NCBI GenBank assembly: GCA_003194525.1
Contig: NBIV01000162.1
Span: 101,189 to 165,188 of the forward strand
Direction: 5' to 3'
Source: Gracilariopsis chorda
Lineage: Eukaryota; Rhodophyta; Florideophyceae; Gracilariales; Gracilariaceae
DNA length: 64,000 nucleotides
Shown here in pieces: positions 23,603 to 34,499 of the stretch. The notes below the pieces were generated by a model. That model did not search any database, was not told the DNA's origin, and worked only from the letters and a program-made list of their open reading frames with translations. The position numbers and the translations under genes are program-made. Within the stretch, counting starts at the first letter, position 1. Each line of letters begins with the position of its first letter.

Positions 23603-24766
23603 ACCCACTTAAATGTGATAATTGTAACCGTTGTCACTTTCGTGGATATGAAGCACGTTCGGCGTAAAGTTCCGCCATTTCTTTGACATCAAGGCAATGT
23701 TTCTCTTTCTGTTCCAGGCCATGACGTTTGTTACACATATTTGTAGTCGGACGGTTCTCCCAGTCCTAATTCATGGCATTATTCTTGTTCTTTCAAGAGA
23801 AGAATGGTATCTAACCCGAATTTTCGATACTTGGTTCCAAAGCTATATGATCTCTTGCAACCAAGACCAGAAATTGTCCGACAGAGGTATAGAAATCGTT
23901 CAGACGATACGAAAGTGTTCGGAGGAGATCAAACGCGGACGATTCTACTCTGAACATCTCTGCAGTTGCTGCTTAGGAAGTAATAGTTGTCCGAAATTAT
24001 CAAGGTGCCCATGGAGCCTGAGTCGAGATGAGTTCTGGTGCAGGACCCTTACCAGAAGACAGCTGAGGCAGTCCTCTTGCAATGAAAGCTTACGTTATGG
24101 ATCCAAGTGCACTGTTCACGTCGTCAGCCACAGCTACCCAGCTGGTAAGGGCAAGAGAACCTCATCACATTTCAACCGGAAATCTTCGACGTCGAGTTGT
24201 CAATTACAAGCATTTGAAGCGTGGTTCAATGGACGCTGAGAAAGGGGCTTTTCTACTGCTCAACTGTTACGGTGCGATTCATGCTTCGTATGATACAGAA
24301 ACATATATTACATCCAAGGATGCGAACAACCGACACGAAAGTAGTCTAGCATGGACAGAACGCTCTAGGAGAAGACTGTATACCGATAATGTGCTGCTGA
24401 ACTCTGGCGGTCTTCTTCAGCAATGCTGGTTTCGTACCAGCACAAACATTGAAAACTTGAAACGTCGTTAGTTGGAAACAGAACAGACTAGAAAGGTTGA
24501 ATAACGGGAGCTGCGGGCTGTAACACATACCAGAAAAATGTACTCGCCCCTACCGGTAAACTCTCCCTTCCAGGAAATCAAAAGAACTCTCTAGCGTACT
24601 GGAGACAAAAACGACTGGATATGCAAGCAACGGTTGCCCGACTGGGCTCCCCGACGCTTTTCATTACTGCTACAATGAACATATGGCGGGAAGAGATAAA
24701 AAGGCTTAGAATGGACACTTAATACACCGGAGCATATTCTCCACAGGGAGACAGAAGCCGTCCTTC

Positions 24767-25945
24767 TGATAGGCCAGATCTGATCCCAAAAGTATACCAC
24801 CAATACGCAAATTCAATCATGAAGGATCTACAGAATAATTCAGAGAAGCTCTTTGGCTTGAAATGTATTGTTATTGCCGCCAACTGTGAGTTAGAACTGC
24901 TCCACATCATCACATTCTTCTTTGGGTGGACGGGGGCGTAACTGAAGATCCTGAGATCATTGAAACTTTGATCAAAACCGAACTGCATCGGGGTAGCTCG
25001 TCTCAAGACCAGGAACGCCGACAATTGGTAAAGAAATTGAATCAACACAGACACTCTCCATTCTGCCTTGGTCATACGTTAGACAGGATCTGCCGATTTG
25101 GGTATGATCGACGAGAAATTGTCGCTGAATCGACGATTAATGAGCACAAAAACCGAATGACCTATCGAAGAAGAAGAACAGAAGATTTGAAAGTGGTTCT
25201 GTGCAATCTGGATCTCACAATTAAGTACAAGGCTCACATCAATGTTGAAAGAGCCCAAGGTAGCAGCTATGTAGCATACCTGATGAATTATGCTTTCAAG
25301 AGTACCAAGAAACAGGATTTGGTTGTACCAAGCCGAACGGAAAGCCACTCAGTTGCAGAGAGCGACATGCTTCAAAATGAGATCAGGGCGTACATGAAAG
25401 CGAGAATGGTGGGCGCGGTTGAAGCTGCATGGAACACATTTGAGTTCAGGCATGTTTGCATCAATCTAATTGTACAGGCAACTGACGTACATCTCCGTGG
25501 AGAGTGACAGTTTTTGATTAGAAATGTAAGACTGCATTGGCATCTGAAGCTTTCCCTGCCTGAAAGATATTTCAAACGCCCCTCCCAGTACATAGATTTG
25601 GACTACATGAAATATTACGAGATTATAATTGTACAAGATAAGCTACCACGAAGTGTACCACAGTCTGAATCTAATGGAAATGGAAAACATTCACGAATGT
25701 ACGTCGTGCAACGACCCGAAAAAAATCGAGCTGTGACTCGAATTAGATTTGCTTCTCCTGCAAATCCCAAACTATTCGCGCTCCGAATATTGCATATGAA
25801 CTCTGCATTCAGCTCCTTCGATGATCCGAAAGGTGCTGGGAGCGAATCTTACTCAACTTATAGAAGAGGGGCAGTAGCCGGTGGACATCATTTCCATGGT
25901 GACGAGTACGAAACGGCTTTTGATGAGGCAGTAAGATACCATTAA
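24767..25945 (+). pseudogene. Helitron Rep (HUH-type) domain, broken
   Basis: The block starts near 24767 with DRPDLIPKVYHQYANSIMKD, the usual lead-in to the HUH motif. The HUH site itself reads CELELLHII (about 24885), where the family has Gly-Leu-Pro-His-x-His-Ile, so the first His appears to be Leu. After a shift, 24926-25507 gives TEDPEIIETLIKTEL, HRHSPFC, CRFGYDRREIV, MTYRRRR, KYKAHINVE and YLMNYAFKSTKK (region of the catalytic Tyr), then NEIRAYMKARMVGAVEAAWN. A stop at 25505-25507 separates the next frame, 25514-25945, with RPSQYIDLDYMKYYE and SRMYVVQRPEKNR, matching the Rep-helicase linker. Rep nicks and joins DNA in rolling-circle transposition. Confidence 0.82.
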
Positions 25946-26748
25946 ACTCCTGCTGAGCTGCGTTATTGGTCTTCACTTCCTTTCAAGAAGGGGTAAATCC
26001 TAAAACTGTGAATGAAAAGCACAAACGAGCTCTAACTCTAGATATAACCAAGGGATACAGAGAACAAAAAGGGAAGAATTATTCCGAAGAATCATTGCGA
26101 TTTTGGACAGACATGGCGGTAGACTTATCAGAAATGGTTCCTTCTTTCATCATAACTTATCATTACTTAATCTGAGAGAGAGCCAACTGCAATTAGCAGA
26201 GGAACGAGATTTAATACGTAGCAGCTATTCTTCCAGGTCCAGGCTAAGGTTAAAAGAGTGGTATGATGACATGAAAGAAGATGAGAAGCGCGTTTCGGAC
26301 AAAATAATGAGAGAAATACAATACCGAGAGAAAATGGGAGAATATGAAAGACTCAGCACACGCGGAAGCATTTTCTTCTCACAAGAACGACGACGAATAG
26401 AGACGACTTATCTCGTCTATTTGCTGAGAGATACTGTTGAGCTCGAAGTGCTATTGGTGCAGATAGCAGCAAAGAGAGGTATTGCTGCTGAACTACATGA
26501 AAGCAGAAGAACTTTTCATAGTTGCCAACGGTTTGCTCAACCCTGGCCGTAGGACATTTCCAGCATTGGCAAGGCTTCCACTCATGTCTTTATCAAAATT
26601 ACACGAAGCATAGAAATCACTGTAGAAATATTTTACAACACGAAAGGAGGAAGATGTCAAGCTCAACCGATTGATTGTTGCGCCAACAAATCAATTACTG
26701 TAGGAACGTAACCAGAACACATTGGAATATTTCCCATGAAGGTTTGAC

Positions 26749-27240
26749 TTGAAGTATGCAACGACAATGGTTCCCAATCGAGGTCCATACGGTGAAAGCT
26801 TTCACACAAATAGTATCATTGGGCCTGAATTGGCGTATAAATATGCCCCAGCTGGACTCCTGCACCATCATTTGAAACCAAAGTTGGGTGTTCCGGTTAT
26901 GGTGCTTCGAAATGTATCCCTCCCACTTGCTGCTTGCAAAGATGTTTATCGTTACCAGCATTTCTCGCAGAGTGATTTGACTTTCGGACATTTAAGAACA
27001 TGGGGAAGTTCAGCAAAACATTTTGTTGCACCGCATTGTCCTTTTCTTTGAGTTTGCAGATGTGAAAATCAAACGTCGACAGTTTCCCATTAGAACGGCA
27101 ATTGCAGCAACTGTGCATACAGTGCAAGGAAAAACGCTGAAGAAAATGATAACTGACTTTCGAAGAAACTCTTTGTCGCCAGCTCAAGTCTTTGTTTGAC
27201 TTTGGCGTGTCAGAAGATCTGATGTTGTGTTACTGCGTCA
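26749..27240 (+). pseudogene. Helitron Pif1-like helicase, C-terminal motifs only
   Basis: The frame at 26749-27051 contains GLLHHHLKPKLGVPVMVLRN, matching the conserved Pro-x-His-x-Leu and Leu-Arg-Asn region of Helitron helicases. A second frame near 27065-27200 gives KRRQFPIRTAIAATVHTVQG (helicase motif V) and a degenerate motif VI (WRVRRSD) near 27205-27225. I do not see a Walker A motif between 25945 and 26740, so the N-terminal half of the helicase seems lost or scrambled. Confidence 0.72.
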
Positions 27241-27454
27241 TAGTGAAGAATAAACCCCCCACCATGCGCACGGTTTCTATCCGATGCCGGTAAGAATCAA
27301 AAACCCTGTTTAAAAAGAAGCTGTAGACTTTGTAGAGGGGCGTCATTAATTTGACATAATTGAGATTACGCGTGAACAAAACTTTGTGCGGATATCTTAT
27401 GCAAACTCTCGGCCGCGGCGCGAAGCGCCACCTGCCACTGAAGGCCGCTTTTAC

Positions 27455-27739
27455 GTGTTATCTACCTAAGCATTGCTCTCAAAACAAGTGGCCACCCTTT
27501 AAAACTTTATTACACGACACGGACAAACCCCTTCTGATGCGCCTACGTGGCATGCCGGAATGCCCACACAGCTAGATCTAACGCAGTTTTGGGACTTCCA
27601 AAACGTTTGGCCCACGGAAATCAAACGTTTTGGACGTCCGAGAACCACGCTAACGGGCTTCGCACACCATCATTGTGTGTGTCGAAGCTGCGCGTAGCAC
27701 AGTGGTACGCCGAGTGCAGCTAGGCTACACGCAGCTTCG
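27455..27739 (+). repeat. Structured repeat family, copy B
   Basis: Begins with the same ~48-bp motif as copy A (27455-27508). A perfect 13-bp hairpin TCCAAAACGTTTG/CAAACGTTTTGGA with a 12-nt loop follows (27597-27609 with 27622-27634), then a 15-bp stem with one mismatch, CGAAGCTGCGCGTAG/CTACACGCAGCTTCG (27683-27697 with 27725-27739). The order motif, GTTT-type hairpin, longer hairpin is shared with 21403-21880 although loop sequences differ. Confidence 0.7.
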
Positions 27740-27749
27740 GCCTGCGCAA

Positions 27750-28723
27750 CGATGCCCGTATTCAAATATGCCTCTACGCTTCGCTTGTCGTCAAAGGCTA
27801 TGCTGTGGGTGACCAAAGGCCGCCCTTCTTGTATTATGCATAATTATCTCTGTTCGTCCTCCACAACAAATCCAAACGCACTCCTAACAACCTCCGCTAC
27901 GCGTTTTGCTTCTACTTTTTCCACCATGGTAATGCCCAGTTCAACTTCATTCATTACATCCAAACGCACTCGTAATGACCTCCATCATAGTGCTGGGCGT
28001 CTACCGTCATGAGCATCTTAACGCCGAATTTTCTGATCATAAATTGCGTCCAAACGCATTCAAACTAAATTCATTCAGCTCCGCGTTCACTAACTTACCC
28101 ACTCTAATGCTACCTGTGGACCTCAGCAATTACATGCGAGTGTACTCACATTAACTCCCGTTTTACCGGTGCACTTCTACTATGATCATTGTCATCACAT
28201 GTCTCTGTCAACTTTAGCCCCTACAAACCCCTTCCCATCAGCACATCTCACCCGCGTTAGAGCGTGATGCCTGCACTAGCAGTGAAGCCTGCAAACGCCA
28301 TATACTCCGGCAACTATCTTCCTTTTTTCGCTTTTGACGAAGTGCAAAACGTTCTTCTACAGTAAAGGTTCGGATAGAAGTGATATAAAGTGTTTGCATA
28401 CGTTACGTTGTCACCCCTTATGCCTCGCAGAACTCTGGTAGAACCACTCCCCGACTCTTGTTCGTTGCGGAGCGAATCATGCTCTAACTGCTTTTTTAGA
28501 TGAAGTACCATTGGTAACGCCCTTAAAAATGGGAGCTTAGAGTAGGTACAAGTTGATTGACAACAAAAATCATACAGAAAATGATCGAAATATCCTCTAC
28601 ATTTCTTGAACTGAATGCGTCAATTGACCGTTCTCTTTGAACATATTTCCTTGAGTGTTAGCTTCCATGCCAGACACCCAATCGAAGAAAACAACTTCCT
28701 ACCTGTATGACGTCTGTTAATTC
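27750..28723. other. Unassigned, with a short repeated word
   Basis: TCCAAACGCAYTC occurs three times (about 27871, 27959 and 28049), each followed by C/T-rich sequence. A minus frame at 28314-28511 has no motif I recognise; it may be flanking sequence of the disrupted CACTA element. Confidence 0.35.
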
Positions 28724-28905
28724 TGACGAAGTATGTGACTGGCAGAAAGCACAGATTGCGCTGCTGGCCGCGCCTTTATAGAATCTATCTTCTAATTTTT
28801 TGTTAGCCTAATTTTGGGAGAGTACCGAATGCAGTCTCAACTCAGAGTTGCATTGTAATTTAGAGAATTACAATGCAAGTCTCTTTAATTCTACATCTCA
28901 CACCA
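28724..28905 (-). repeat. copia-1 LTR (3' LTR in element orientation)
   Basis: 182 bp, TG...CA ends. Contains a minus-strand TATAAAGG at about 28773-28780. Aligns end to end with 33979-34160, with about 21 differences counted by eye. Confidence 0.88.
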
Positions 28906-29167
28906 TCCTTCGCAAACAACTCTAGATGTTTTGCGTTGGAAACAGAGAATAAAAGATAATAACTATGCTACAGTGTGTAGCTTAACGGCTACAGTTAAAA
29001 AACTCTTGTACAAGTAAAACCCTAGTAGGAAAAAAATCTGGGCACAATACGAAAAGTTATAGCCTTTGCTTAGTTTGATTTTCTTAAGGTCATTTTCCAT
29101 AAGTTTTGCAAACTTTCACAACCCAAAAAAAGGGAAAAGCATAGGTTAGAAATGTAGTAAAAAAACA

Positions 29168-30623
29168 TTATCTCAAACTGCAAAGGATAGTAAGCTTATA
29201 TGAGTGGTCTTGAGAAACAGCTTTCCTCATAATGTCCACTGGTTGAACTTCGCTTCGTATCTGCGAGATACTTAGGATCCCAGACTTCACAAGTTCCCTA
29301 ACATGATGCAACTTCAGTGCAATATGTTTGCTCCTTTCAGAAGTCTTGGACGCATTCACAACAGAATTTGCAGTGAAGCGGTCGGTACTAATACAAATTC
29401 GATACATGTCATTCGGTTCATCTTGAAGAATGGTACCATTTCGAATCTCCCAAAATAGTCTTTGTAACCACGTTAGCAGCTTTCCACAATACGAGAGTGC
29501 AGTGTATTCAGCTTCTCCAGAAGACAAAGCAATGATTGCTTGCTTCTTCGTCGTCCATAATACGGGTCCACCATGCACCTTCACTAGTATGCCAGTTGTA
29601 GATTTTCTAGTTTCGCGACAACCAGCCCAGTCAGAATCACAGAATGCTTCCATCGGAGCACGACTCTCTGCTGGGAAGTAGAGACAAAGGTTCTTGGTGC
29701 CTTTCAAGTATCTTAAGACGCGTTTTGCCAGTGCAAGGTGCCTCTGACAAGGATTGTGTACCTGTCTCGCCAACATTGATGCCGCCAACATAATATCAGG
29801 CCTCGATGCCACTGCCAAGTGTATCAGGTGACCAACCAATGTACGGTATTTTGCTTAAAGCAATGATGGAAGAATTGGTTCACCATGACCTGTCGCTGAA
29901 ACAGTACAAGGAGAGGGTAATGGAGTCTTTGCCGCGTTTGCATTGCAGAGATTGTAATCCCGAAGTAGGTTTTCCACCTACCTCTCTTGGCTTGCACGAA
30001 TGCCATTCTTATCTACTTTTAGTTCCAGACCAATGAAAGACTTGGCCTCACCAAGAAGTTTTACCTGAAACAGTTTCTTCATTTCGGCCTTAAAGTCTTC
30101 CAAGAGAGACTTTGAATCAAACAGAGTGAGAATGTCGTCTACAAAGACGATAATAATTATTGTGCCACTTCCTGACCTGTACATGTACAGCCTCCTGTCC
30201 GTCTTTGACTGCTTAAATCCCAGTCGAACTACCTCTGTTTGCAAGAGGGATACCCAAATTAGTCTCACTTGCTTTGCACCGTAAATGGATTTCAACAGTG
30301 AGCAAACTTTACCAGAAACATAGGAAGAGCCCGAGGCATTCTGGGGTTGCTCCATTATCAACGGATCTTCTAGGTCACCATAAAGGTAAGCGTTGCTTAT
30401 ATCCATTGTACCCAAAAGCAGTTTCTGTGTGGCTGCCTTGTCTTACGCTAGTCGGGAATGTTTTGAGCCGAGCCACAGGTGCGTACAGATTGTCAGGATA
30501 GTAGTCCGAATATGGTGTTTGCATGTCGCCTCTTACGACACATCGAGTTTTGGGGAGAATTTCTGCAGGACTTATTCTTATGTGTTTCCCGCTAAAAGTC
30601 CACAGAAATGGAAGGGGTTTCAT
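29168..30623 (-). pseudogene. copia-1 reverse transcriptase and RNase H, frameshifted
   Basis: The piece at 30375-30623 gives the RT fingers region. The piece at 29978-30415 has MDISNAYLYGDLEDPLIMEQP, YGAKQVRLIW and the active-site box IVFVDDILTL. The piece at 29168-29839 has ASRPDIMLAASMLARQV, KRVLRYLKGTKNL, SDWAGCRETRKSTTG and SSGEAEYTAL, the standard copia RNase H. The catalytic Asp and Glu of RNase H are present. Breaks near 29840-29980 and 30380-30420 prevent a single product. Confidence 0.88.
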
Positions 30624-30647
30624 TCCTGTCTTCCTGCCAATGAGTCT

Positions 30648-32297
30648 TCAAGTTTTTCTTTCAACGAGAGCATCGTATTCCCTGTTGATTGCTTCTGCCC
30701 ATACGGGAATATGTCTTGCTTCCTCGAAGTTATTTGGTACCTTAAACGAGTCATTTCCATCTTTCGAGCGAGAGTGTGCAACAAAGCAGTGCACGAGAGC
30801 GACGTCATAGTACTCCTCTTTTTCTTCATCGAGTCGCTGCTCAGAGTCTGTTCGGTCCAAGGACGAGAAGTCAAGTAGCGTGTTGATGGATGGTAGATAG
30901 TCCTTTGACCCCTTGAAGTCCTTTTGCCTGACCATGATCACCTTCTCTGTGGAAGGGATGTAAACTCTGTATAGCGTTTGAGTGCTTTGCATTCCAACAA
31001 AGTGTCCCTTCAAAGATCGGGGTAGTAACTTCTTGTTCGCTGCAGATTCAGAACGATATATATATGCATGACCTTCTTGTCCAAACTTAAGTAGAGTGGA
31101 GAGAACTAGGGCTTTTTACCAAACCATTCCGTGTAAGGAATCTTCATGCCAATTCTGAAATTTGATAGGCGGTTCCGTATCCAATTTGCATGGGATATGG
31201 CTTCTTCCCAAAGCTGTAAAGGTACTTTGGATGCGTTGAGAAGTATTCGAGCCGTCTTCCATAAATCCTGGATGATTTTCTCAGCCGCGCCGTTCGACTC
31301 GTGTGTATAGGGTGGTATGTATTCAATGATTATTCCGTTTTCCAATGCATAAGTGACAAACTCGTTTACTTTATTCTCGCCAGCTCCGTCAAGGCGAACG
31401 CGCAAATAGACGGTTCCTTGGTTGTTCATTTTCCGCCAGAGCCTTGTACCACTTTATGGAGACGAAGAACTGTGATTTAGTCGATAGGAAGTAAAGCGAC
31501 GATGCTCTTGTGGCGTCATCAAAGAGTACCTGCATGTACTTTGATCCTTGTAATGACGGTGGGGTAATGGGACCAGTTAGGTCTGTGTGCGTGAGCTCCA
31601 GTGGGGACGTCGCTAAGGATGAGGATCGTTGTAGTGGAGCACGTCTCGATCCCGCTTCCAAGCATGATGTGCAATGGATGTTTTGAACATCGGATTTCCA
31701 CAGATCGGGTACACCGTTGGACTGGTGGACGGGGCAGAGTAGTCGTTCTTTTCCAGGATGTCCTAGTTTTTCGTGCCAGTCTTTTGCTGTATCTCCAGGT
31801 GCTGTAGAACTGGCCTGAGGGCGAAGCGGAGGAATTGGGTTTGGTAGTGGATAAAGCACATTCTTCGCTATGCATTGGTGAAGCAGTGCTTGGTTTCGAT
31901 GATCCTTTATGATAAACCCGGTAAAGGTATTATCACTGCTGAATGTGATAGTAGCGTAATCTGCAAGTAATGATAGAGAGACGAGATTGGAATCAAATGA
32001 GGGAGTGTGTTTTGCAGGTAAAGAGATTCCATCGCCCAAAGGCAGCATGATCGTTCCTGTCCCTTTTATGTCAGACTCTCTGTAACATGTACGCACTGAT
32101 TCATTCTCCACGGATTTATAATTCCATAAGAGGGCTCTATCGCTAACTAAAACATGACTAGCGCTGCAGTCCAGCCACGTAACTGCCTCATGTTCGTGAA
32201 CAGATAGTTTTGCCTGTGTTATAGCAACAAACCCACGAGGTTCGGTGTTCTGTTTATCGTGGTTGGGCTTGCTGAGTTTCTTCCGTTGGAGTCCCAT
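30648..32297 (-). pseudogene. copia-1 protease and integrase, frameshifted
   Basis: The frame 31389-32297 starts with a protease whose active site reads TWLDCSASHVL (around 32163-32186); copia elements have Asp-Ser-Gly here, so the triplet is degenerate. The integrase zinc region follows (HEKLGHPGKERLL, then CTSC) and the catalytic core begins THTDLTGPI and LFDDATRASSLYFL. The frame 31106-31429 carries LRVRLDGAGE and YTHESNGAAEKIIQDLWKTA with the catalytic Glu in its second half. The frame 30648-31013 holds the integrase C-terminal end (YRVYIPSTEKVIMVRQKDF) and the lead-in to RT (PNNFEEARHIPVWAEAINRE). Shifts separate the three frames. Confidence 0.85.
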
Positions 32298-32377
32298 TCC
32301 TTTGATCTGGACTTTTTATTGCGCAATAGATTTGAAGATCGTTTCAGGTAATCCTCGTTTGGCTTGGATTGCTCTCT

Positions 32378-32662
32378 CTAACGACACTCGGACCGAACAT
32401 GGCCTAGTCTTCCACAATGCCAGCATCCAACCGTTGTGAATCTTCTAACTGGCTTTAAAATTGCGGTTTTGGACTTGCGCGCTGCCATATGGTGGTATTG
32501 GAAACCACTTTGTATACCAGCAGTTTTGATGCTACTATTGGAATAACGGTGTTTGCGGCGATCCATTTCAGATCTTATCAACGAGACAACCTTGTCGTGG
32601 TCCATGTTATTGGCATCCGCGAGTAATTTGATCGCCATTAATGAGTTTGATAAGATTCTCAA
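32378..32662 (-). pseudogene. gag: copia-1 Gag C-terminal part with zinc knuckle
   Basis: A frame with DHDKVVSLIRSEMDRRKHRY and a CX2CX4HX4C knuckle (CWHCGRLGHVRSEC) near its end. Further capsid-like sequence continues upstream to about 33000 in broken frames (ILEHLHDMEKYS near 32740). The leader between gag and the LTR contains a G-rich tract on plus (33880-33917). Confidence 0.75.
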
Positions 32663-33962
32663 TAAACAAGCTGTCCGCTCCTTGTCAATTAGTGGATCTC
32701 CTAGACAAGCAAGCTCCAGGAATATTTTTCCATATCATGGAGATGTTCGAGAATGTTCCCGTCATCCTTGAACGCAAGAATGTTGAGACGTTTTCGAAGA
32801 TCCATCTTTGTTTGAATGTTGTCCTTTTTTTAAGTAGTCTCAAGCTTGGTCCAAACGTCTAATGCAGAACATCACGGTCTTTCCAGAAGCTCTGACATGG
32901 GAACAATTAGTTGAGTACCAAGTTTCTGCACAATATGTGATCTTGCTTTTCAATCCGCGTGATCCCATCGGCGGCGAGTTTGGGCAGAGCTCTCACTTTC
33001 CAATACGTGGGCATCCGTTAATATAAAGAGAATAGGTCAGCGTTTATTATGTATGGAACATATATTCTCCATGTTTAATAGTCCGCTTAACTCTTAAAGC
33101 GTGGGATTGTTCTCTTGTCTTCTTATCTACTTCCACTCATTTGTTTGGATTAAGAGTGAGAGGAGGGTGATGAACTCTGGTTATCAAGGCTCTTTTTGAT
33201 AGTCTGCTTGACCTCTAGCTACCAAGGTTCCTTTCTGGAGTCTTCTTTTGTTCGGGCGCACTGACAGGACAAACTACATCTACGACCCTACAGATTTGAC
33301 CTCTGTACCCGGGTTACTCTATTCCGGTGAGTCACGACTTTCTGCAGCCTGCCAAGCTCTGCAATAACAAGAGCCAGATGTGTTTAATCTCTATGGAACA
33401 TCCAGGGGAGGTTACTTACTGAACATAAGTTTTCACCAGTTGACCCCTTCTAATTCATTGCAAGACTCTAGCACGGCTTTTTTGGTTAGTAAAGGAAAAG
33501 GCATATTGAACAGCTCGGACCGAACGACGACAAACCGTGTCACCAAAACAGACAGAGCACAATCCAGCTGAGCCGGTTTTCTAGTTTGATATCAAGTCCT
33601 AAGGAATTTTTCAAGTGCCCAATCGAGTCCCTTTTTGGTACTCGGCTTGCGAGCTGTTCAGACTCAGGTTGAAAGTCGTGGTTGAATGACCAAGGTAGAA
33701 ATTAAAATTAAAAAGCTCAGTAGTAACGACCAAGATGAGCTTGTGGGATTCGAGTCCGAAAATAAATTCCACGATCTCCAGAGAGGTTGGTTGGTATAAA
33801 TGAGATGCGCGTTGCGGAGCTCCGTTGAGGAGAGAAATACGCGGTTGATTTCGAGAGGGAAGGCTTTCGAGTGGCGGTGGTGCGGGGGGGGGGGGTGGTG
33901 GTAGAGGTGGGGGGGTTGACGTAGAAAGAGGGATAGTTTGGGGTTGCGGTCGAGGGATGGGT

Positions 33963-33976
33963 GAGCGATGCGACCA
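33963..33976 (-). other. Possible primer-binding site of copia-1
   Basis: The minus strand reads TGGTCGCATCGCTC two bases after the LTR end. The TGG start suits a tRNA CCA tail. The tRNA was not identified. Confidence 0.35.
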
Positions 33977-33978
33977 TG

Positions 33979-34160
33979 TGATGAAGTGTGTGGCCGGCAG
34001 GAAGCACAGACTGCGCCGCCGGCCGCTCCTTTATAGACTCTATCTTCTAATTTTTTGTTAGCCTAATTTAAGGAGAGTACCGAATGCAGTCTCAATTCGG
34101 AGTTGCATTTTAATTTAGAGAATTACAATGCAACTCTCTCTAATTCTACCTCTCACACCA
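33979..34160 (-). repeat. copia-1 LTR (5' LTR in element orientation)
   Basis: 182-bp partner of 28724-28905, ending CTCACACCA on plus. The minus strand carries TCTATAAAGGAG (34028-34037), a TATA box that would drive the element transcript. Confidence 0.88.
34028..34037 (-). promoter_or_regulatory. TATA box in copia-1 5' LTR
   Basis: TATAAAGG on minus, about 125 bp from the LTR start, conserved in the other LTR. Confidence 0.5.
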
Positions 34161-34499
34161 ATGATCACATCTTTCCATAAGATCTATCCTTAGTTCAAAG
34201 TCAAAACTCATCGGAATACATCCATGGTAAACCTCCACGCCACTTGCACCCGTCATCTCGCAAGCAACATAGCAGTTGTGTCGCAATCGAGAGGCAACCT
34301 CTCGAAAAGTGCCTGTGGTAAGTTTAGTACTAGCGGTCTGCACTTCTTTTCCATTCCAAAATCACGATCAAGACTCAAATCCTACGTCAGAAGCCTCCTC
34401 CAGAATTAGCAATGCTTTTGATAATGCCAGTCTATCGTTCTTTTGCATAAGGGGGCTCGTTAGGCACGTGGGAAGTACATGATCAAGAAGCCGATCTGC

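Larger units (their letters stand above)
23436..27240 (+). mobile_element. Helitron, coding remnants (ends not found)
   Basis: In order on plus: a Cys-rich zinc-finger-like region, a Rep/Helitron-like N domain, the linker domain typical of these proteins, and the C-terminal helicase motifs of a Pif1-type helicase. Helitrons are rolling-circle transposons with no target duplication. I looked for a 3' hairpin followed by CTRR but could not place one. Many frameshifts show the copy is dead. Confidence 0.82.
28724..34160 (-). mobile_element. Ty1/copia retrotransposon copia-1, full length, decayed
   Basis: Two direct repeats of 182 bp bound the element. On minus the order is gag (CCHC), protease, integrase, reverse transcriptase, RNase H. 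Integrase before RT defines Ty1/copia. By hand the LTRs are close to 88% identical, which suggests an old insertion. I do not see a 5-bp target duplication (AATTC left, ATGAT right). Frameshifts break every junction. Confidence 0.9.

Noticed and set aside
27725-27760. Helitron 3' terminus (hairpin then CTRR)
   Set aside because: The hairpin in copy B is followed by GCCTGCGC, not CTRR, and the stem is much longer than usual.
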